Below are positions 48,801 through 59,822 of a DNA stretch of 64,000 nt, piece by piece. The stretch covers positions 22,014,331-22,078,330 of the forward strand of contig NC_079970.1 of the NCBI RefSeq assembly GCF_029852145.1. Direction: 5' to 3'. This DNA is from Microplitis mediator. Its lineage: Eukaryota > Arthropoda > Insecta > Hymenoptera > Braconidae. The notes under the pieces were generated by a model. That model made no database searches and was not told where the DNA came from. It worked only from the letters and a program-made list of their open reading frames with translations. The stretch's first letter is position 1, and the number at the start of each line of letters is the position of its first letter. Both the position numbers and the translations under genes were made by a program.

Positions 48801-51293
48801 TGTCAATAATTAAAACATCTGATTGTTGTGTCAAAACTGAAATTGAAAACTTAATTTAACATTTAAAAATATTGATGTGTGTATACAAACTATTTTAATT
48901 TAATTAAATAAAATCAATGTGACACAAATTTAGAAATTTCATTGTTCGTGTTCATATTAATTACTAACTATTAAATTTTACTCTCATATTGTTTTATTGA
49001 TTATCAATTAGCAAAAAACCATGTATCAAATAAAATTAAAAATTAAAATACTCGATAATTAAATATTTGAATGACACATTGATCAAATTTAAGTAAACAT
49101 TTTTATTGATATTTTTAAAATAGAATTAAATCGCACAATATTTAATATAGAAAACATTAAATATTAAAGTATCAATAAAATATTAAACTTACAGCGTCGT
49201 ATTTTTGTCCAACGAAATTGGATGGTTTACATTGAAGCGATTGAATAGCTAGATTCATATCAGCTCTGTATCTAGCCTGGAATAAATAAAAAGTGTAAGA
49301 AGATATTTAAAGTTTTAGGGTAGAGGTACCATTTGTGGTCACTGCTCCATTTTTGGACAGTTAATATTTTAATTAAATTAACGAAAAAGTGTCAAATACA
49401 ATTTCCATTTTGATAGTGGGATAAAATAGTACACTGTAAAAAATCGGGAGTAAATTCGGAGTAATTATGCATTTTATTTAAATCCGAAGTCGATTTCGCG
49501 AGAATTTGATTTCTTATGAGTTACAAATTATGATTTAGTTTCAGAATTGCATTTAGATTTGAAAAACATTAATTTTTTTTCTTTTTTTTTTTTATACGGA
49601 CTAAATTTACTCTGATTCAGAGTTGTAGTGTCGAAATAAACTCCATATAGGAGTTGATTTTACTCCAAGGGGATTAAATAGACAGTCATCCGTTTCGCAT
49701 TCACTGAGAATTTAATCCGCGTTCACTTCGCAAATTTTTCAGTGTACCTTTAAAAATATTTAAAAAAATTAATTATGTTATTGCGTATTTAACAAATTAT
49801 TTCATTAAAATTTTTCAAGTGTTTGGACACTGGCTCTAAAGTGGCTAAAAACGGTACCTCTACCCAATAACCAGATAGTAATTTAGCCCTAAAAGTACTG
49901 TAATAAATTTACATTGTCTTGGGACAAGCTGTGAATTGTCAAATTAGCATCAGCCAAACGATGTGACAGTGTCGCTATGTCCTTAATAAAGGCACTCTTC
50001 TCAGTCTCACATTTATCAACAAGTTTCAGCAATTTATCTTCAAGATTTTGATTAACTTTAAGCATCCTCTTTTGTGCCTCCATTAGTCGTGCATGTTTTT
50101 CTTCCGATAGACGTAAATCAATCTTCATCGACGCCAATTTACCATTTGGAAATTTGTCAACCTCCTTCAAGTACTGCGTTTCTATTTTAACAATATAATT
50201 TTCTTTTTCCTTTAATTTTTGACGTAACTGTTCGATTTCCGCATGTAAATGTACGTCGCTGAATCTGTTGGCATTTATTGTGCATTTTACGCAAGTGCAT
50301 TCCTATAAAAAAAACAAAAAAAAAAAAAACAAGGTCATTAATAAAATATAAAAATTTTTCTGTGTGAATGCAGCTGACAATTGTTAGTTTTAAAAAAATT
50401 TTGAATAAATAAATAAAATGTAAGGAAAATAAAAATTGAATAACACGAGTGTGAAAGTATCAGATGAGAAAAATTTTGAATTACAAATAAGTAAAGTAAA
50501 CAATTAAAAATATAAAAAATGCACATACTTATTTTCAAATTCTGTAATTGCGATTTAAATTTTATTCACTTAATTGAAAATTTAAAAAATTGACAATTGT
50601 CAGCTACATTCACCCTCATTCAAAAATGCGTATTTAAATAATTCAAAAATTAGTACGCGCTTTTTTTTAAATTTCATTATTTTAATTAATTTATTTATTT
50701 ATTCAAAATTTAAAAATTGTCTCATGTCTTCTACATTCACTCATAAATTTATAATTAAATAATTTAAATTCAAATTTTGCAATCAAGTTGTTTTTTAAAG
50801 TATTTTTAATTTAAAATTATGGACTCGACGAAATTAAATAAACATTTGAAAATTACTGTCTCAGATAAATTTAAAAGTTACACTCTAGTAAAATTACATT
50901 CAAACTGACTAACTTTTTAAACTATCAAAGTTTTATTTCTAAACAAACTTTTTTAAAATAAACTTTTCAACATCAATAAATACTGGAAATTTTAATACTT
51001 TTTACATACATTGTAAATAATGATAATTATTATTGTTATAAAATTAACATGGCAAATATTTAACCATATTTACAAAACCTTGAAAAATATTATCAACCTG
51101 TAGATTAAATTAATGAAGAACAATTAAATTTAAGTACCAAGTTAATGATACAGAAATAATTAAAATTAAAATTTCAATGAAATTATCATCCAGATGGAAA
51201 CAAAAGAATAAATTTATCTTTTATTCTATAGACATAAATTATTAATTAACAATACAGTTGTATTTTGATACATACCTTACACTTTTCTGACAT
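45830..51293 (-). CDS. TJAP1: TJAP1/Pilt-family coiled-coil protein (tight-junction-associated protein 1-like), 4 coding exons
   Basis: Minus-strand exons: 51293-51276, 50302-49913, 49276-49193, 47818-45830. Total 2481 nt, 826 aa plus TAA. After MSEKCK a Cys cluster (CTCVKC) leads into a coiled coil (about 25-140) with NLEDKLLKLVDKCE. Then comes the family signature RYRADMNLAIQSLQCKPSNF and LPLEIQSRVKHYM (to about residue 180), close to vertebrate TJAP1 (RYRLDCNLAVQLLKC; LPCELQDMVRKHL). The remaining 640 residues are disordered with several Asn runs. They contain two copies of an INERIW motif (DIINERIW, DVINERIW) and a more ordered-looking C-terminus (LAASLDPRTLRLPTNVN). Vertebrate TJAP1 sits at tight junctions and Golgi; the insect role is unknown to me. 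Intron 3 (47819-49192) carries a 0.7-kb repeat and intron 2 nested MITEs. Confidence 0.85.
48037..48745. repeat. Dispersed repeat with TTCCCGCT...AGCGGGAA ends
   Basis: TTCCCGCT (48037-48044) and AGCGGGAA (48700-48707) are inverted. The body is less AT-rich than its surroundings and has no long frame. It ends in GGTTGGCCCACAGGGTCACC. From memory this resembles repeats common in parasitoid wasp genomes, which I cannot confirm here. It lies in intron 3 of the TJAP1-like gene. Confidence 0.5.
49318..49865. mobile_element. MITE with GGGTAGAGGTACC ends, split by another MITE
   Basis: GGGTAGAGGTACC (49318-49330) and GGTACCTCTACCC (49853-49865) are perfect inverted ends. The element is interrupted at 49432-49744 by a second MITE. 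An uninterrupted relative lies at about 63427-63637. It fills most of intron 2 of the TJAP1-like gene. Confidence 0.8.
49432..49744. mobile_element. Inner MITE (GGGAGTAAATTCGGAGT family, copy 2) with TA duplication
   Basis: It runs from CACTGTAAAAAATCGGGAGT to CTTCGCAAATTTTTCAGTG, bordered by TA on each side. It is inserted in the GGGTAGAGG element. It shares internal GGAGTAAAT/ACTCC blocks with 39687-39965 and 53825-54052. Confidence 0.75.
50446..50745. repeat. AT-rich foldback repeat (copy 4, intron 1 of the TJAP1-like gene)
   Basis: GAGTGTGAAAGTATCAGATGAG and the inverse CTCATGTCTTCTACATTCACTC bracket AT-rich sequence with AAATGCGTATTTAAATAA-like cores. It is a diverged copy of the AGCAGACATCAGACAAATT family. 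Confidence 0.5.
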
Positions 51294-51639
51294 GATGATT
51301 TTGTTTGAATATCATAAAAATAAAAATAATAAGTAGTCAATAATAAAATTATTATATTTTTGTATCTATTTGTCATAACCCCTGGCTGCTATTGAACAGT
51401 AAAATAAATTTAAAAATCAGCGATTGTGATTTTATTAAAAAAATACATATTTTCACTTTGCTGTTCAAATACGATGACATTTAATAATTAAAAACAATAA
51501 TAATAATTAACAATGGCTTTATAAAAATTTATATACGATTTTAATAATTAGGATACATGATATAAATCAGTTTTTTATCTTATATATTTTTTTTGACACT
51601 CATTTAAGAGTGAAATATCTTTATAAGACGTGAGGATAA

Positions 51640-51750
51640 CACACACGTTTAATCGCGCATACGTGTGCGGCCGCCATGTTTTTTTTTATACTTTGCGCAT
51701 GCGCCGTTTTTATTTTCGTATTTCCTGGAGACGCACATGCGCAATTATAT
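51640..51750 (-). promoter_or_regulatory. Promoter of the TJAP1-like gene with NRF-1-type sites
   Basis: TGCGCATGCGC (51694-51704) is a perfect palindromic NRF-1/Ewg-type site, and GCACATGCGC (51733-51742) is a second half-match. GCGGCCGCCATG nearby resembles a YY1/Pho site. This is the only GC-rich patch upstream of ATG 51293 and lies between this gene and the 3' end of the Tctex1 gene. Confidence 0.55.
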
Positions 51751-51970
51751 TTAATTACAACCGCGTTATTTTTTTAATTCTACTTCTATATTTAAGATTT
51801 TAGTATCACAAAAAATCATATGATTTTTATATATATTTATTTCTTATCTATTTGATCAACTGATAAATTTACAGTCTGAGGTGGTGGTAAATTTATTTGA
51901 ATAGTTGATATGTTGTAGTAATTTATTATTTAATAATAATAAAAAATACGGGTATTAATATTTACGGTGA

Positions 51971-54900
51971 TTATTCATAATAAACACCTGCTGCAATTCC
52001 AATGGCATAAAATTGTGAGTTTTCAAAAATATATTTTGAATATGAATCTCTTTGATGATCCCAAATAAATCCTAATGATTCATGTATTCCTTGATTTGTT
52101 TTTTCGATAATATTTATTATTACAACGTATTTATATCTAATTTTCATGGAAAAAAAAAAAATTAATTATTTTAGTTGGTTTATTAATTTGAATAAATTAT
52201 GAGTTTGAATGTCGCAGACATGAGACATTTTATGATAGTAAAGTTAGCAGACATTTGAAATTTAAAAAAAATTTTTTTTAACAGATAAATAATAAAAAAA
52301 AAATATTTCTAAAAAAATGCACATGTCGGAAATTTCATAAACTACTTATACGTGCAATTTTTCAAAATATTTTTTTCAATATTTATTTTTTTGTTAACAA
52401 AAATCCAAAAATTTTTAAATGTCTGCTCCCTGATTAAACAAAATGATTAAAAAGTATTTAAAATGATTTGTTTTTTAATCCTTCAAATCATTTCTAATCC
52501 TGTCTCTTATGGACATTTAACGTGTGAAATCATTTTTAATCATTTTGTTTAATCAGGGCTAACTTTATTGTCATGACATTTTATGAATTTTAAATAAATA
52601 AACAAGTGAATTAAAATAATGAAATTCAAAAAAATGCGCGTACTGATTTTTCATTGATCTAAATACGCATTTTTTAAATTTGTATTTTATATGTTTATTC
52701 TAAAGTTTAAAAAATTCCCACTTGTCAGTTACATTCACACTCATAATAAATTTATGATCCTAAAATTACCAGACAATTCGTAACTTTCGGATTTTTTTTT
52801 TAACAAATCAATTACAAAAAAACGAAAACTAAAAATATACATATCGACGTTCTAAATTGTCTAACTCCATTTAAAAAAATTCACCATCTATGCGAAAAAA
52901 AGGAATTTAAAAATTTTTTTTTCATCTAAAAATCAATTCCATATCTGGTATATCTATAATATTTTTGTCTAGGTTACTCAAATAATATTTTTTCTGACTA
53001 TTACTATCTGAAAATTGCACAGAATCACCTACTAAAAAATATTAAGTTAGACAATTTGCTAATTAGAACGTCGATATGTAGAAAATTTAAAAAACTACAG
53101 GTGCAATTTTTTGAAATGTTTTTTTTTTTTTTCTTATAATTTATCGTTTAAAAAAAATCTAAGAATTATTAAACGTCAGCTAACTTTAGTATCATATAAA
53201 TTTACCGATTAAAATCAGCTTTGTAAATTTGTTTTTTAACTTGTATAGCAATATCTTGACACAATTGCAGACAAATAATTGGATTATATGTAACGCCAGT
53301 TAGTTTTGTTGTCATAATATTTTTTAATATTTTATCGACAATATTGTGTGAGAATGGATTAGTTGATTCTAGTTGATAAGTGTTTTGATATCTTGGAACC
53401 TGTTATGATGAGTCATTCCATGAGTAATACTGACGTTTATTTATTTGTATTTAAAAACTAATTTATCTACACTTAAATACCACCAGGTTTTTAAAAGACA
53501 AGTTGATAAATTGGTAATTAAAAAAAATATATTGTGAAAGTTATTCATGAATTGAGTACCTTGAAACCAGCTTTACCAATTCTAAACGCAACACTACCAC
53601 GATGTATTCCTAATGATAATAAACTACTCGGATGTGATTTGTTTGTTGATGTCTGTGATAATGCTCGAGGTAACGATGATTTTGATGTTCCTGACAGTGT
53701 CTTCTGACTTCCTTAGTAATTAAATAAATTAATTATTTCAGTTATTATTCAAATCAAATTATATTTACAGAAAAAGAGAATGGTGGAAAAATTACAGTTT
53801 CAAATATCAGCAAAGTCCCTCTACTTTAAAACTAAAAATTTGAAGTGAACTCGGAGTTCCGGAGTAAAAAAAAAATCATTCTGCATATGGAGTAAATAGG
53901 GAGTTAGTTTTTTCACTTGAGTGATTTCGGAGTGATCTGGATTTTATTTGAATCTGCATTTAGGAGTAAATTTCATTTCTAGGGGATTAAATAAATAAGC
54001 AATCATCCGTTTCGAATTCACCCCGGATTTACTTCGCAGATTTACTTAGTGTTTAATTCATTGTAAAGTTTCGTTCAACTAAAAATATATGAGAAACTAT
54101 AAAATATTGTATCTATAATTGTAATTACTTTATTACAAGAAGTAGTTTCAAATATTACAGTGCAAACTGTAATAGGGGAGGGTGGGGCAGAGCGGCCCCC
54201 CTAAGCCAATTATTACTTTTGGTGTCTTTCAACCATCAGATCACTTTACATTTGTCCTATTTCGAACAAATTTATGGACATTTTGCCGAAATTCTGAAAA
54301 AAAATTTTTTTTTTTTTGTGGGGCAAAGAGGCTTCCCTCCAAAAAATGATAAAAAATATTTTTTTTTTAAACTGTTTTCATCATTAAGAATGTATTTCTT
54401 TCTCTCGACAACTATTCTTGGTTTTATATTACTCAAAAAAAATTTTTTTAGGTGTAATAAATCGTTCACCCTCGATTAGCTTAATTACTAATTGTTATTT
54501 AATAAAAAAAAACAATTCTATATTTTTTATTTGTCATTACTTTGAACCCAAAAAACGTGTTTTTTAATTTTTTAGATTATAAACAGTTTTACTTTATTTC
54601 AAAAATTTATCAACTAAAAAAAAATTTTTAATTTTGAATATTTTTCGTGACCAAATTTGCCTCAGACATCGAGAAACGGCCGAAAAATATGAAAAAATCA
54701 TTTTTTCAGAAGTTTTGGCTGGTCCATTTCACCCCAGGTGTTATGTCTAGGGCTAGAAATGTGGAAATATCATATTTTTTTTTTAATTTGACGATAAATA
54801 TATGAAAAAATCACTTTTTCAAAATTCTCGGCTTGTCCATTTTGCTCCAGATGTCATGCGTAAAAAAAATTTTTTTTTTATCAAAATTTCAGGGGGCCAC

Positions 54901-55009
54901 TCTGCCCCACCCTCCCCTACTTTAAGTTTTTTAAACGAGGTCCGTGTTTTTACTTTAAAAACTGTAATTTTTCCGAGTTTAAATTTTTAAATTACTTACG
55001 TATTGACAT
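51971..55009 (-). CDS. Tctex1-type dynein light chain (DYNLT4/5-like), 4 coding exons
   Basis: Minus-strand exons: 55009-55000, 53711-53560, 53399-53206, 52136-51971. Total 522 nt, 173 aa plus TAA, with all junctions GT-AG and in phase. Residues 1-55 are a Ser/Arg-rich extension (LLSLGIHRGSVAFRIGKAGF). From about residue 57 the Tctex1 fold follows: VPRYQNTYQLES, a helix region IVDKILKNIMTTKL, YNPIICLQLCQDI, RYKYVVIINI, GFIWDHQRDSY and the typical ending IGIAAGVYYE. Family members join the dynein intermediate chain in cytoplasmic or axonemal dynein. The NTYQLE phrase and N-terminal extension fit the TCTEX1D1/D4 (DYNLT5/4) group better than DYNLT1/3. Intron 1 is a nest of MITEs and intron 3 a repeat cluster. 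It is divergent from Hrs. Confidence 0.88.
52196..52745. repeat. AT-rich foldback repeat cluster (copy 5) with a nested MITE
   Basis: ATGAGTTTGAATGTCGCAGACATGAG at the left is mirrored by AGTTACATTCACACTCAT at the right end. AAATGCGCGTACTG/AATACGCATTTTT cores are shared with 41.9 kb. A separate small MITE interrupts it at 52434-52557. Confidence 0.6.
52434..52557. mobile_element. 124-bp MITE, CCTGATTAAACAAAATGATT ends
   Basis: CCTGATTAAACAAAATGATT and its exact inverse AATCATTTTGTTTAATCAGG are the ends. Inside, AAATGATTTG and CAAATCATTT pair again. The host repeat reads GTCTGCT...GCTAACTTTA around it, where other copies have TCTGCTAACTT uninterrupted, giving an empty site and a GCT direct repeat. 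Confidence 0.8.
53825..54052. mobile_element. GGAGT-family MITE (copy 3)
   Basis: It carries TTGAAGTGAACTCGGAGTTCC at the left, TGCATATGGAGTAAATAGGGA inside and CCGGATTTACTTCGCAGATTT at the right, matching blocks of 39687-39965 and 49432-49744. The ends are more degraded. Confidence 0.6.
54173..54919. mobile_element. 747-bp MITE, TAGGGGAGGGTGGGGCAGAG ends
   Basis: TAGGGGAGGGTGGGGCAGAG then CGGCCCCC on the left is inverted on the right (GGGGGCCACTC, then TGCCCCACCCTCCCCTA). TA at both borders could be the duplication. The interior has no transposase. It stands out as G-rich arms in AT-rich DNA and lies in intron 1 of the Tctex1 gene. Confidence 0.85.
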
Positions 55010-55606
55010 CTTGCGTATTCAATTTCCTTTTAAAAAAAAAGTTGAAAATCTTAAGCGTGAAAAGGTTAAAAAATTCAATTTGTCATTCAAAATTTGAAAA
55101 ATTATTCAGTAAATTTTTTCTATAAATTTATATACATAAATATTACACATAATTCAAAATTATTTGTAATTTCAATTGTAATTATAAATTTTTTTTGCTT
55201 ACAATTAAATTATTTAAAAAATTTTTTGACACTTTGGTTTATAAAATAAAAACTAAACTTTCACATAAAAAAAAGTATTTGAATTTTTACGAAAGTTTAA
55301 AATTTCCGCGCGTTTTTATCATCAACCGGACATGACATCACACGTGCTCTGACATCCGTTGTCACTCACACAGACACATACGTGGTAAATGACTTACAAT
55401 TTGTGACAACAAATACATTGAAAAATTTTTACATATATATAAATTAAAAAAATATATACGTGCATTGACGTATTCACGGATCTAGAAAAAAAATAGTGTA
55501 TGATTCACGTGACAATTGTCAGATGTCAAAGACCAATTAACCTGGAATAATATTTATAAAAAATATATTTTAAAATCATAGAGCAAAATCTAGGTGTGTT
55601 TGTAGG
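55010..55606. promoter_or_regulatory. Shared divergent promoter between the Tctex1 gene and Hrs
   Basis: The two start codons lie 597 bp apart on opposite strands. The middle (about 55300-55395) is the least AT-rich part and includes TTCCGCGCG and two CACGTG-like or ACGTG patches (55342, 55378). ATTCACGTGACAATT lies at about 55504. No TATA box can be assigned. Shared regulation is inferred from the spacing only. Confidence 0.45.
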
Positions 55607-58600
55607 ATGTTTCAGAGATCACCAAATTTTTTTCAATTACTCGGTAAATAACCTTTGATATTTTTTATTCCGCTGTACCCGTCATTGTTAATTTAATATA
55701 GATCATACAATGTCTGCTTGATACAATGTAATTTTATATATATTTACAGATAAAGCCACGAGCCATTTGCATCTTGATCCCGACTGGCCGACGATTTTAC
55801 AAATTTGTGATTTCATACGCCAAGGAGACATACAGTATATTCATTTATTTACTAATTAATTATTTAAATAAATTTACATATATTATTTCACTACTAAATC
55901 ATAATTATTTTTTTTTAGACCCAAACCAGCTCTCGCAGCCATTAAGAAAAAGATAACTAATCCAAATCCTCACGTTTCTCTTTTTGGTCTTCTTGTAAGT
56001 TTACTTTTTATATTCAAATTCGAATTTATTAAAAATATAATTGGTATGTATGAGAGTTTTTTCTTTTTAGGTATTAGAGTCATGTGTGAAAAATTGTGGA
56101 AGTTTGATCCATGATGAAATAGGTACTAAGCAGTATATGGAACAGTTGAAAGAATTAGTTAAGGCAACAACTCACGAAGAAGTTAAAACTAAAATACTTG
56201 GATTGATTCAAGCTTGGGCATTTGCATTTAGAAATAGTCCTAAATATACTGCTGTTAAGGTAAATTTATTTATTTTTTATGATACCAGCATCGACACTTA
56301 AAGTTTCAGTGTCTCTACTCCCAGTCGAAACAGTATAAGTTCAGTCTAATGCCGCGAATTAATATTTTCATTATACCTGCACCGAAAGTTTGAATTCTTG
56401 TCCTGTTTAGTGAGAAGAAAGTCATTTTCTTTTTCATCATACTTCAGTAGCACAGAGAAAACTTTAAGATGTCTTTTAAAAGGGCAAGACAAATTTTTTT
56501 ATGTAAAAAAGACACAGATATTGGTCTTAGGAATCATAAGAAAGTTGTCTATGTCGTCACTTGTATCAAGTCTTTTGAGCAGATATTTTTTCGGTGACAT
56601 AAATTTCTGATCGCTTTGTCATCATTTGGGTGCTTCATCAATAGGTCAAAAAACAGCCTCAAAACTGACATCTTCTAGATGTCACAGCCAAGTGTTACTT
56701 GAGTACCTGGACAAGTTTAAATTCCTGTCCTGTTCAGAGGGAAGAAAGCCATTCTTTGCTCTTATGAGAAAACAAAGGATACATTAGCGCATGCGCCATT
56801 CTTTCCACAAACATGCAAAAATTCAAACTTTCAGGTGCAGATCTGAGGTGTGCCGTCAATTGATCCCAACAATTTTATACCACGACAAGTGATCCCTACA
56901 AATTGATCCCACCGACATCTGATTCCATTGACATTCGACTGAAAATTGTCAGTTGAATCTAGTCTGTGGGATCAATTGTCGTGTAATCATTTGTCATGGA
57001 ACCCAGATCTAATGAAAAATCGTAGACACCTGGGGAGAAAAGTAAGACGTCCCAGTTCACGTGTTTGTCACCCTCTCCTTCAGCTCGAGTAGGCAATTAC
57101 ACACGTGGGTTAGAATGTCCTCCTTCTCTCCTTAGGTGTGTAATATACTGCAGCAAACACGTAAATTGGAAATGCCTTCAGTCAGTAGGCAGAAACAAAC
57201 TTGTTTCGTCCCTTGAGAAGATCGTCACACAACATACTATTTATCTGTTAATAAATTTAAATAATAAAATTTCCATCCATCAGTTTACTAATTTCCAAAA
57301 TATTTATTAATTTTAGGATACTATGAACATAATGAAAGCAGAAGGATACATGTTTCCCGAGTTAAAAGAGAGCGACGCAATGTTCAGCGCAGACACAGCA
57401 CCCGAGTGGGCTGATGGTGAAGTTTGTCATCGATGTCGTGTTGCCTTTAGTATAGTGCAACGCAAACATCATTGTCGAGCTTGCGGGCAAGTTTTTTGCG
57501 GTCAATGTTCTAGTAAAACAACAACATTACCTAAATTTGGTATCGAAAAAGACGTACGAGTTTGCGATGCTTGTTACATTGTCATGAATAAACCCAGTAC
57601 TGCCTCGACAAAAGAAACTGATTTGCCGGTTGAATACTTGAGCAGCTCACTCGCTCAACAGCAACAAGTAAATTACTATCATTAACTATAAATTTTATCT
57701 TTATATTTCAAATTGATTTTTAATCTACGCGACTGACGTCTCGTCTTTATCGTCAGTTACTTTATTTAATTAGTATAAAAAATGGCGTCCATTGAGTCGC
57801 AAGTGAGTTAATAACTACACAGAAAAAAAAGTTCTTGAGTCAAGAATATTTACTATCAGTCGAGAATTTATTTTTTCTGAGTTAATTAAAATTTTTAAAA
57901 TAATTATTTGATTGTTAATTTTCTAAAGGTTCCGCCACGAAAGACTGAAGAAGAGTTACGTGAAGAAGAGGAACTGCAGCTGGCGCTTGCATTGAGTCAG
58001 AGTGAGGCTGAACAGAAAGAAAAAGATAAAAAACGCGCGACAAATGCATACAAGAGCAATTCTATATCAACATCACGAACGACTTATTCTCCTCCGCCAT
58101 CTCCAGTCTGTTTTATTTATTTATTTACTTGTTTAAATTTTTGTAAAATATATATTTTACTTATTGCGGTTTACTTCTAGGGCCCTAGTCCATCGAAAAT
58201 TCATGAAGAAGAAACCGATCCCGAGTTGGCAAAGTATCTAAACCGTAAATATTGGGAACAAAGACAGATAGTAAATGAAGAGCAAACTGGTGGTTCACGT
58301 GCTGATGTCACCAGTCCATCAGCACCCAACATCGGCAGCCCGATGCCTCAACGGGTCGTCGTTGCCAAGCAGCAGAATGGTGACATTGACATCCACCTGG
58401 ATGAGTTTGTCAACAACTTGAGATCCCAAGTTGAAATATTTGTTAACAGAATGAAAAGCAATTCATCGCGTGGCAGATCTATTGTCAATGACAGTTTCTT
58501 TCAAAGTCTGTTTATGAACATCACTGCGATGCACTCGCGACTGCTTAAGTACATCCAGGAACATGATGACACTCGACTTTATTACGAGGGCCTGCAGGAT

Positions 58601-59822
58601 AAACTGGCTCAGGTGAAAGATGCGAGAGCTGCGTTGGATGACTTACGGGAGGAGCATCGCAATAAGCTGCGGCGTGAAGCTGAAGAGGCTGAAAGACAGA
58701 AGCAAATGCAAATGGCTATGAAGTTGGATATTATGAGGAAGAAAAAGCAGGAGTACTTGAATTATCAACGACAATTGGCTTTGCAGAAAATTCAAGAACG
58801 TGAGCGGGAGCTTCAGATGCGTCAAGAGCAACAGAAGCAGCAGTACATGATGGGTAAGTTTTGTCAAGTTAAAAAAAAATAAATAGCTAGAGATTAGTTT
58901 ACATTTTTTATTTAAAAAATATTTTTCTAGGTGGCTATCAAACGGTTCCTAATTATATGGGTCCATCACAAGGCTCACCAATTCGTCATGTTCAGTATCA
59001 AGTTCCTGGTACTAATTACAATCCCATGTCTCCAACAACCCAAGGCGTTTATTCATATGGCCCATCATCAATGGGCCCATATCCGATGCCAAATTATTCA
59101 ATGTCTCAAATGGGTTCTCTTCCGCCTCACATGATGCCCAACATGCCAGTGACTCAAGACCAACCTCCTCAGTCTGGTCCCAATGATTCAATGATTCAGT
59201 CACGTGACAACATGACTCCAGCATCACAACCTGGAATGGTAAATTATTTTTTCTCTCTCTAAAAATAATTATCTAACTTTGCTGTTAATTATAGATGCCG
59301 CAAATGTCAAATGTACCATCAATGACACAAATTCCCGGAGCCGGACATCAAATGACATTACCAGGTCAGCATGGGCCGTCGTCTGGACACATGGCGCCTC
59401 GTATAGGTCCTCAGTCCAACGAGATTTCTCAATCAGTGCCTCCAGCGAATGCTTCTCAAATTGGATCGGCTCAGGGAGCAATGCACGGTCCCCCTGGACA
59501 CATGGGCATTCCTCAAGCATCCGGTGGTGTTCAAATGCCGCAAGGAATTCCTCAACAAATGCCTCAGCATGTCGCCGGGGCAAGTAATATTCCACCACCA
59601 CAAGCTCCTGGATCCATCCAAATGCCTGGTGGTGGCGGGGGTGGTAATAACGGCAGTAACACCCAGATTTCACAGACACAAATACCATCAATGAACCCAT
59701 CGCAACCTATTCAATATCCGGCATCAGTTCCCGCGACAATTTCGTCAGCACAAACAGAACCGCGACAGATTGAAATTAAAAAAAATGATGATAATACTGC
59801 TGAGCTTATATCTTTTGATTAA
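55607..59822 (+). CDS. Hrs: Hepatocyte growth factor-regulated tyrosine kinase substrate (Hrs), ESCRT-0 subunit, 9 exons
   Basis: Exons: 55607-55643, 55750-55834, 55919-55994, 56071-56259, 57317-57667, 57929-58105, 58181-58853, 58931-59238, 59295-59822. Total 2424 nt, 807 aa plus TAA (fly and human proteins are about 760-780). VHS domain about 8-140 (ATSHLHLDPDWP, LESCVKNCG, ILGLIQAWAFAF). FYVE zinc finger about 158-220, with WADG, RKHHCR and RVC motifs and eight Cys (166, 169, 182, 185, 190, 193, 212, 215). UIM about 254-273 (EEELQLALALSQSEAE). A coiled-coil/Hrs-helical region lies within 330-530. The tail is Pro/Gln/Met/Gly-rich. The end AELISFD is a clathrin-box-like motif. The protein binds PI3P on endosomes and ubiquitinated cargo and starts ESCRT sorting with STAM. 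All key residues are present, so it should be functional. Confidence 0.96.
56376..56842. repeat. Repeat with TGCACCGAAAGTTTGAATT...AATTCAAACTTTCAGGTGCA ends (Hrs intron 4)
   Basis: The near-perfect inverted ends at 56379-56398 and 56819-56838 enclose two copies of a TCCTGTTnAGnGnGAAGAAAG unit (about 56399 and 56727). A segment at 56578-56707 recurs inverted at 60961-61090. Adjacent sequence (56850-57010) is rich in TTGATCCCA/GGATCAATTG units that also pair. Confidence 0.6.
57817..57880. repeat. Short foldback, ACAGAAAA...TTTTTTCTG family (copy 5, Hrs intron 5)
   Basis: ACACAGAAAAAAAAGTTCTTG and CGAGAATTTATTTTTTCTGA flank about 25 bases. It is the shortest member of the family and sits in the 261-bp intron. 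Confidence 0.5.

Larger units (their letters stand above)
53782..54976. mobile_element. Outer foldback element carrying two nested MITEs (Tctex1 gene intron 1)
   Basis: GGAAAAATTACAGTTT near 53788 and AAACTGTAATTTTTCC near 54959 are inverted ends. Between them lie a GGAGT-family MITE (53825-54052) and the TAGGGGAGGG element (54173-54919). Removing both leaves about 220 bp of one AT-rich element. Confidence 0.55.

Noticed and set aside
54219..54990. Phe/Lys-rich frames in the TAGGGGAGGG element
   Set aside because: They are frames through homopolymers in a MITE, with no transposase motif.
58643..58867. Leu-rich minus-strand frame opposite the Hrs coiled coil
   Set aside because: It is the antisense shadow of Gln/Lys/Glu codons in exon 7 of Hrs.
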